Of a stretch of 49,628 nucleotides of DNA, positions 47,052 to 49,628 are shown in pieces. Both the position numbers and the translations under genes were made by a program. Positions within the stretch are counted from its first letter, which is position 1; the number at the start of each line of letters is the position of its first letter. The stretch comes from a virus: the IMG/VR virus record IMGVR_UViG_3300046474_000104, positions 1 through 49,628 of that record. One strand, written 5' to 3'. Under the pieces are notes generated by a model that worked only from the letters and a program-made list of their open reading frames with translations, had not been told where the DNA came from and made no database searches.

Positions 47052-47573
47052 TCACGGTACGTTGATCGTCTCTAGTACCGCGCCGTCTTCGTTTTCGACG
47101 ATGATACTGGCGCTGAGAATGTTGTTGATATCGTTGATATTCGACACCTCGTAACCGAGGCGAATCGAGATCTGTGCGCGCTGTTCCCAGTTGACCGACT
47201 GCAATGCTGTGAGGTTGTTGGCGGCGGACGTACCGAGCCACCGTACCTTCGCCTTGAACAGATCAATCGACACGTCAGGGCGCTTGTTGCACTCCTTGAG
47301 ACGTTCGACCCGGGCCATTGCGTCACCCCGGTAGAAATTCACACTCGCTGTGGCGATGACCTGGGCACGTACGTCGACCGTCACGAGGTTACCCGGTGTG
47401 TTGACCGGTATCAAATGAGCCTGTCCACGCTGGTCGATGCTTTGGCGTGGTCGGATCGATGCGTACTCACCCGTAGGCGATTTGGCGTTCTGATCCGCCA
47501 GGATGCACTCAGGGACACCCGTCACGGTCATGATGATCGGTCGAAGAATGGCGAAGAGTTGCTCATTGGTCAT
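47052..47573 (-). CDS. Neck/tail-terminator-like protein
   Basis: The 173 residues resemble phage neck terminators (LIC_12616-like): an N-terminal helix (L-F-A-I-L-R-P-I-I), then V-T-V-D-V-R-A-Q-V-I-A-T-A, and R-A-Q-I-S-I-R-L-G-Y. They cap the tail tube. It overlaps the next-upstream gene by 11 bp. Confidence 0.72.
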   Translation of the reverse strand: MTNEQLFAILRPIIMTVTGVPECILADQNAKSPTGEYASIRPRQSIDQRGQAHLIPVNTPGNLVTVDVRAQVIATASVNFYRGDAMARVERLKECNKRPDVSIDLFKAKVRWLGTSAANNLTALQSVNWEQRAQISIRLGYEVSNINDINNILSASIIVENEDGAVLETINVP

Positions 47574-47919
47574 CGATACGACTCACGATAATTTTGCAGT
47601 AGTTGCGCCAGTACCGGTTGTCGCACTTGTGCGCTTTCCACGTCTGACCGATGAAACTCCACGTTCCCGTCTGGTCGATCAGTTGCATGTTACCCGCGTT
47701 CACGTAGATGCGTCGGGCGTCAACGATCCGTTCACCGCCTTGTTGCAGAAAGTCGAGTTCGCGCTCACTGGCCGGCTGGATGTTCACGGTGTAATCGGAT
47801 GTGGTGGTCGAGCCAGGGACAAATATCCCGTCGACGTAGCCGCCGCCAGTCATCGCTGTACGAGTCGCAGGGACCGATACGAATACCGCGTCGATGTGGC
47901 CGATCATATCTAACGACAA
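47563..47919 (-). CDS. Head-tail joining protein, 118 aa
   Basis: A beta-rich small protein with S-D-Y-T-V-N-I-Q-P-A, then D-F-L-Q-Q-G-G-E-R and W-S-F-I-G-Q-T-W-K. The place between the gp10-like and terminator-like genes suggests a neck or stopper protein. No precise family recognised. Confidence 0.65.
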   Translation of the reverse strand: MSLDMIGHIDAVFVSVPATRTAMTGGGYVDGIFVPGSTTTSDYTVNIQPASERELDFLQQGGERIVDARRIYVNAGNMQLIDQTGTWSFIGQTWKAHKCDNRYWRNYCKIIVSRIDDQ

Positions 47920-47920
47920 G

Positions 47921-48403
47921 TTACAACCCCTCTGTCGGTTTTTCGTCGGTGACTGTGGACGTGACAGAGGCGCGCATTCTGCCGGTGTCGATAAGGGGGT
48001 TATCCGATCCCTTCTTGGCGATTGTATACGGTGCGTTCGGCGGTGTCTTTAGGTCCGTGATGTACTGCTGAGTCGCCCCCGCCGCCAGGATACCGACACC
48101 CTCGATCACAGTGTCAAGGTTTGCACCTTTGCCGATCTGGTCGCGGACGTAATCGATCACATCGATAGTGCCCGATTGTACCCCTACGTCGAGCCAGGGG
48201 CGTGCGGGAATCTTAGGGGGTCCATCAGTACCGAAGTGCTGAAGCGCGCCGAGTTCAGCCTCGGTCATCTGTTCACCTTCGACTTTTCCAGCATCCTCAT
48301 GAATCCCGACGAGCGCGTACTTGCCTCCGCGAAACTTTTTCAGTTCCGTTTTCAGCGTGTCGACGGCCCGTTGGAAATCAACGGTTTTCAGTGAGATAGC
48401 CAT
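47921..48403 (-). CDS. Neck/tail-completion protein, 160 aa
   Basis: The pattern K-Y-A-L-V-G-I-H-E...A-E-L-G-A-L-Q-H-F-G...I-P-A-R-P-W-L...D-T-G-R-M-R-A-S is that of HK97 gp10/Mu-type tail-completion proteins. It leads the tail block. No convincing ribosome site precedes the ATG, and the -10 of the candidate promoter is 7 bp upstream, so a leaderless mRNA is possible. Confidence 0.75.
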   Translation of the reverse strand: MAISLKTVDFQRAVDTLKTELKKFRGGKYALVGIHEDAGKVEGEQMTEAELGALQHFGTDGPPKIPARPWLDVGVQSGTIDVIDYVRDQIGKGANLDTVIEGVGILAAGATQQYITDLKTPPNAPYTIAKKGSDNPLIDTGRMRASVTSTVTDEKPTEGL

Positions 48404-48410
48404 GAGTCGG

Positions 48411-48437
48411 ATAATACCACAATGGTTGTCGTGACAA
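48411..48437 (-). promoter_or_regulatory. Candidate promoter for the tail operon
   Basis: On the minus strand an extended -10 (TGG-TATTAT, 48416-48411) follows TTGTCA (48437-48432) with a short 15-bp spacer. The predicted start is at or next to the ATG at 48403. It lies downstream of the copy B element, which may supply activation. Confidence 0.45.
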
Positions 48438-48516
48438 TCCTTACCCCGGTAATTCTATACGGGGTAGACATTCGGGGTATCGCTGAGAGTGCCGGAATAG
48501 ACACCTCCTTTTATTC

Positions 48517-48704
48517 TATACCCCGATACCCTTAATAAATAATATTAGAATAGGAATGATACATATGTAATACAGTAACAGTATATAGCCAGCGGCGTGA
48601 GAGTGAGATCGATGCGGGGTATTCGGGTAACACCCCTCAAACCCGCGAGCTAGAGCGCTAGAATCGTACCCCGGATAGTTTGCGAGTTCCGGGGTACGGG
48701 GTAT
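48517..48704. repeat. Duplicated CGGGGTA-rich control element, copy B
   Basis: Blocks 48517-48548, 48600-48630 and 48667-48704 match copy A (13151-13182, 13242-13272, 13309-13346) exactly or with one change. The intervals are 51 and 36 bp (59 and 36 in copy A); interval sequences differ, but both have a hairpin-like stretch in the second interval. TACCCCG/CGGGGTA words also occur at 48445-48480. Both copies have the same orientation and lie upstream of a minus-strand structural operon. The 570-bp region 48404-48973 holds no credible gene. Confidence 0.85.
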
Positions 48705-48868
48705 GGTTTCAGCACCGGTAAGCCTGGAAAAGACATCCTGTGACCGTAGTGCGCTATTTAGTCACGCATCGACTCGTCGGTCACCTTCATTTCCGTGACC
48801 AGAAAATTACACTGGACGTTTCGTGACTATATTTAGCAGCCTGGTCATTCCCCATCCGACGAACGGCT

Positions 48869-48897
48869 TTGACGAACCCGTCATTTGAGTCATACTT
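48869..48897 (+). promoter_or_regulatory. TTGAC-N6-GTCA promoter for gene 48974
   Basis: TTGACG (48869-48874), 17-bp spacer, ATACTT (48892-48897); CATACT at 16 bp is an alternative -10. It drives the first gene of the cassette that crosses the window ends. Confidence 0.72.
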
Positions 48898-48973
48898 ACA
48901 TTGCCGCACAGACATGATAACGACGGCGCTACAAACGCATGGACGCTACCCAATCCAAATTGAGGTAGTGAAA

Positions 48974-49534
48974 ATGAACACATTAGCAGCGGACTTCATC
49001 AAGATTGCCAACAAAGCGAAAGGCGTAGAAAGCGCCGCAAACGGTATGTTCTCGACGCTCAAGTCTGAGGATGTGAAAGACCTGAACCACTTCAACGAGA
49101 AGGTCAGGGACGCGTTCCAGGCCAACGGGTGGAGTCAGACGGCGGGACGCCCCGCAGCGGGCTCTAAAGAGAAGCCAGCCCCCGACGCAGTGAAACTCTA
49201 CGTGTCAACTTTCCGAGCCGCCTATCGCCTGAAGCTTGACGTACTGTCGTTCGAGACGGTCGGGGCGATGCGCACCACCATCCGCGAGATACGTCAGGCC
49301 ACGCACCAGCGCAAGCTTGCCGAGCCGCCAGCACCGTCGCGCCCTGAGATGGAAGGTGTGGATGTCAAAGGCCCTGACAGCCTCATAGGCGCCCTGTGGC
49401 ACGACGCGATGCTACTGGCTGAGAAGATCCCCACCGACCACCAGCAGGAGATGGAACGTGAGGTGCGCATGGTGATGCAGAGGTTCCTGCGGTTCGCACC
49501 ACCTGAACTCACATTGGTTCCTGCGGCGGCGTGA
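48974..49534 (+). CDS. Unknown helical protein, 186 aa
   Basis: The ATG at 48974 has GAGGTAG 7-8 bases upstream; a longer frame starts inside the promoter and is rejected. The sequence is helical and basic with a Pro/Ala/Lys linker (G-R-P-A-A-G-S-K-E-K-P) near residue 60, ending E-L-T-L-V-P-A-A-A. No family recognised. In the circle its stop lies just before the promoter at 40-68. It might be a DNA-binding or host-directed protein. Confidence 0.68.
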   Translation: MNTLAADFIKIANKAKGVESAANGMFSTLKSEDVKDLNHFNEKVRDAFQANGWSQTAGRPAAGSKEKPAPDAVKLYVSTFRAAYRLKLDVLSFETVGAMRTTIREIRQATHQRKLAEPPAPSRPEMEGVDVKGPDSLIGALWHDAMLLAEKIPTDHQQEMEREVRMVMQRFLRFAPPELTLVPAAA

Positions 49535-49540
49535 TGAGTG

Positions 49541-49569
49541 TTGACGACCTCGTCAGAGTGTCATACGAT
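49541..49569 (+). promoter_or_regulatory. Repeat of the promoter at 40-68
   Basis: The same TTGACG...TACGAT promoter as at 40-68, present twice only because the window overlaps itself. Confidence 0.8.
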
Positions 49570-49605
49570 GGGGTCGTCAACTTAATAACGAGTAGGGAGA
49601 GTGTC

Positions 49606-49628
49606 ATGGGTCGTGAAGTAAGAATGGT
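49606..49628 (+). CDS. 5' end of the gene at 105-605
   Basis: The first seven codons of the 166-residue cassette protein, cut by the window end. The full gene is at 105-605. Confidence 0.85.

Larger units (their letters stand above)
49502..49628. repeat. Terminal overlap, right copy
   Basis: Identical to 1-127; see the left copy. It contains a second copy of the cassette promoter (49541-49569). Confidence 0.9.

Noticed and set aside
45623-47065. A 480-codon plus-strand frame over tube and sheath genes
   Set aside because: Antisense to recognised sheath and tube genes; no start signal.

Overview
The window is one complete tailed-phage genome assembled as a circle. Bases 1-127 recur exactly as 49502-49628, so the unique genome is about 49,501 bp and the window cuts it inside one gene. 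The virion genes describe a myovirus: DUF3383-type sheath, DUF3277-type tube, a short tape measure, Gp138-type spike, gpW/gp25-like and gpJ-like baseplate proteins, DUF2184-type major capsid, DUF1073-type portal and a MuF-like protein. I see no integrase, excisionase, CI-type repressor, tRNA or CRISPR array, so a strictly lytic life cycle is the simplest reading. The host is probably a gammaproteobacterium. Two RMF/CrpP-like miniproteins and the moderately GC-rich coding sequence make Pseudomonas a reasonable guess, but nothing proves it.

Layout on the circle. Structural genes are on the minus strand in two blocks that meet across the window ends: 13003 down to 1486 (small and large terminase, portal, MuF, protease/scaffold, cement, capsid, connector) and 48403 down to 34952 (neck, sheath, tube, chaperones, tape measure, hub, baseplate, fibre, fibre assembly). 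They are broken by plus-strand cassettes of small unknown genes at 48974-1499, 6842-7806, 8635-9276, 10711-10920 and 39504-40128, and by two paralogous GIY-YIG homing-endonuclease-like genes (3138-4064 plus, 43852-44778 minus). Lysis genes lie at 33015-34978: membrane proteins on the minus strand, then holin, endolysin and overlapping Rz/Rz1-like spanins on the plus strand. The minus strand from 24431 down to 13560 carries an SF2 helicase, a PD-(D/E)XK nuclease, a mini TetR regulator, a PrimPol-SF3 helicase and a long run of small, often zinc-ribbon proteins linked by ATGA overlaps. The plus strand from 24513 to 33013 carries a Cas4-like DUF2800 nuclease, a DUF2815-like ssDNA-binding protein, a family B DNA polymerase and a ParB-like / PAPS-reductase-like (IbrB/IbrA-like) cassette.

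Regulation is the most striking part. At least fifteen sigma70-like promoters share one architecture: TTGAC-N6-GTCA, with the -35 box lying inside an inverted repeat (TGACG...CGTCA), then a 17-bp spacer and a -10 box. They precede nearly every cassette on both strands, including the small terminase gene. One of them, at 3011-3052, reads as a promoter on both strands. The phage also encodes a 94-residue protein that is little more than a TetR-type helix-turn-helix, and its own promoter carries the same palindrome. It is therefore a candidate master regulator. A second layer is a duplicated element of about 190-200 bp (13151-13346 and 48517-48704) with three perfectly conserved blocks and many CGGGGTA/TACCCCG repeats. 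One copy sits upstream of each structural block, which suggests a late-control region or a replication origin.
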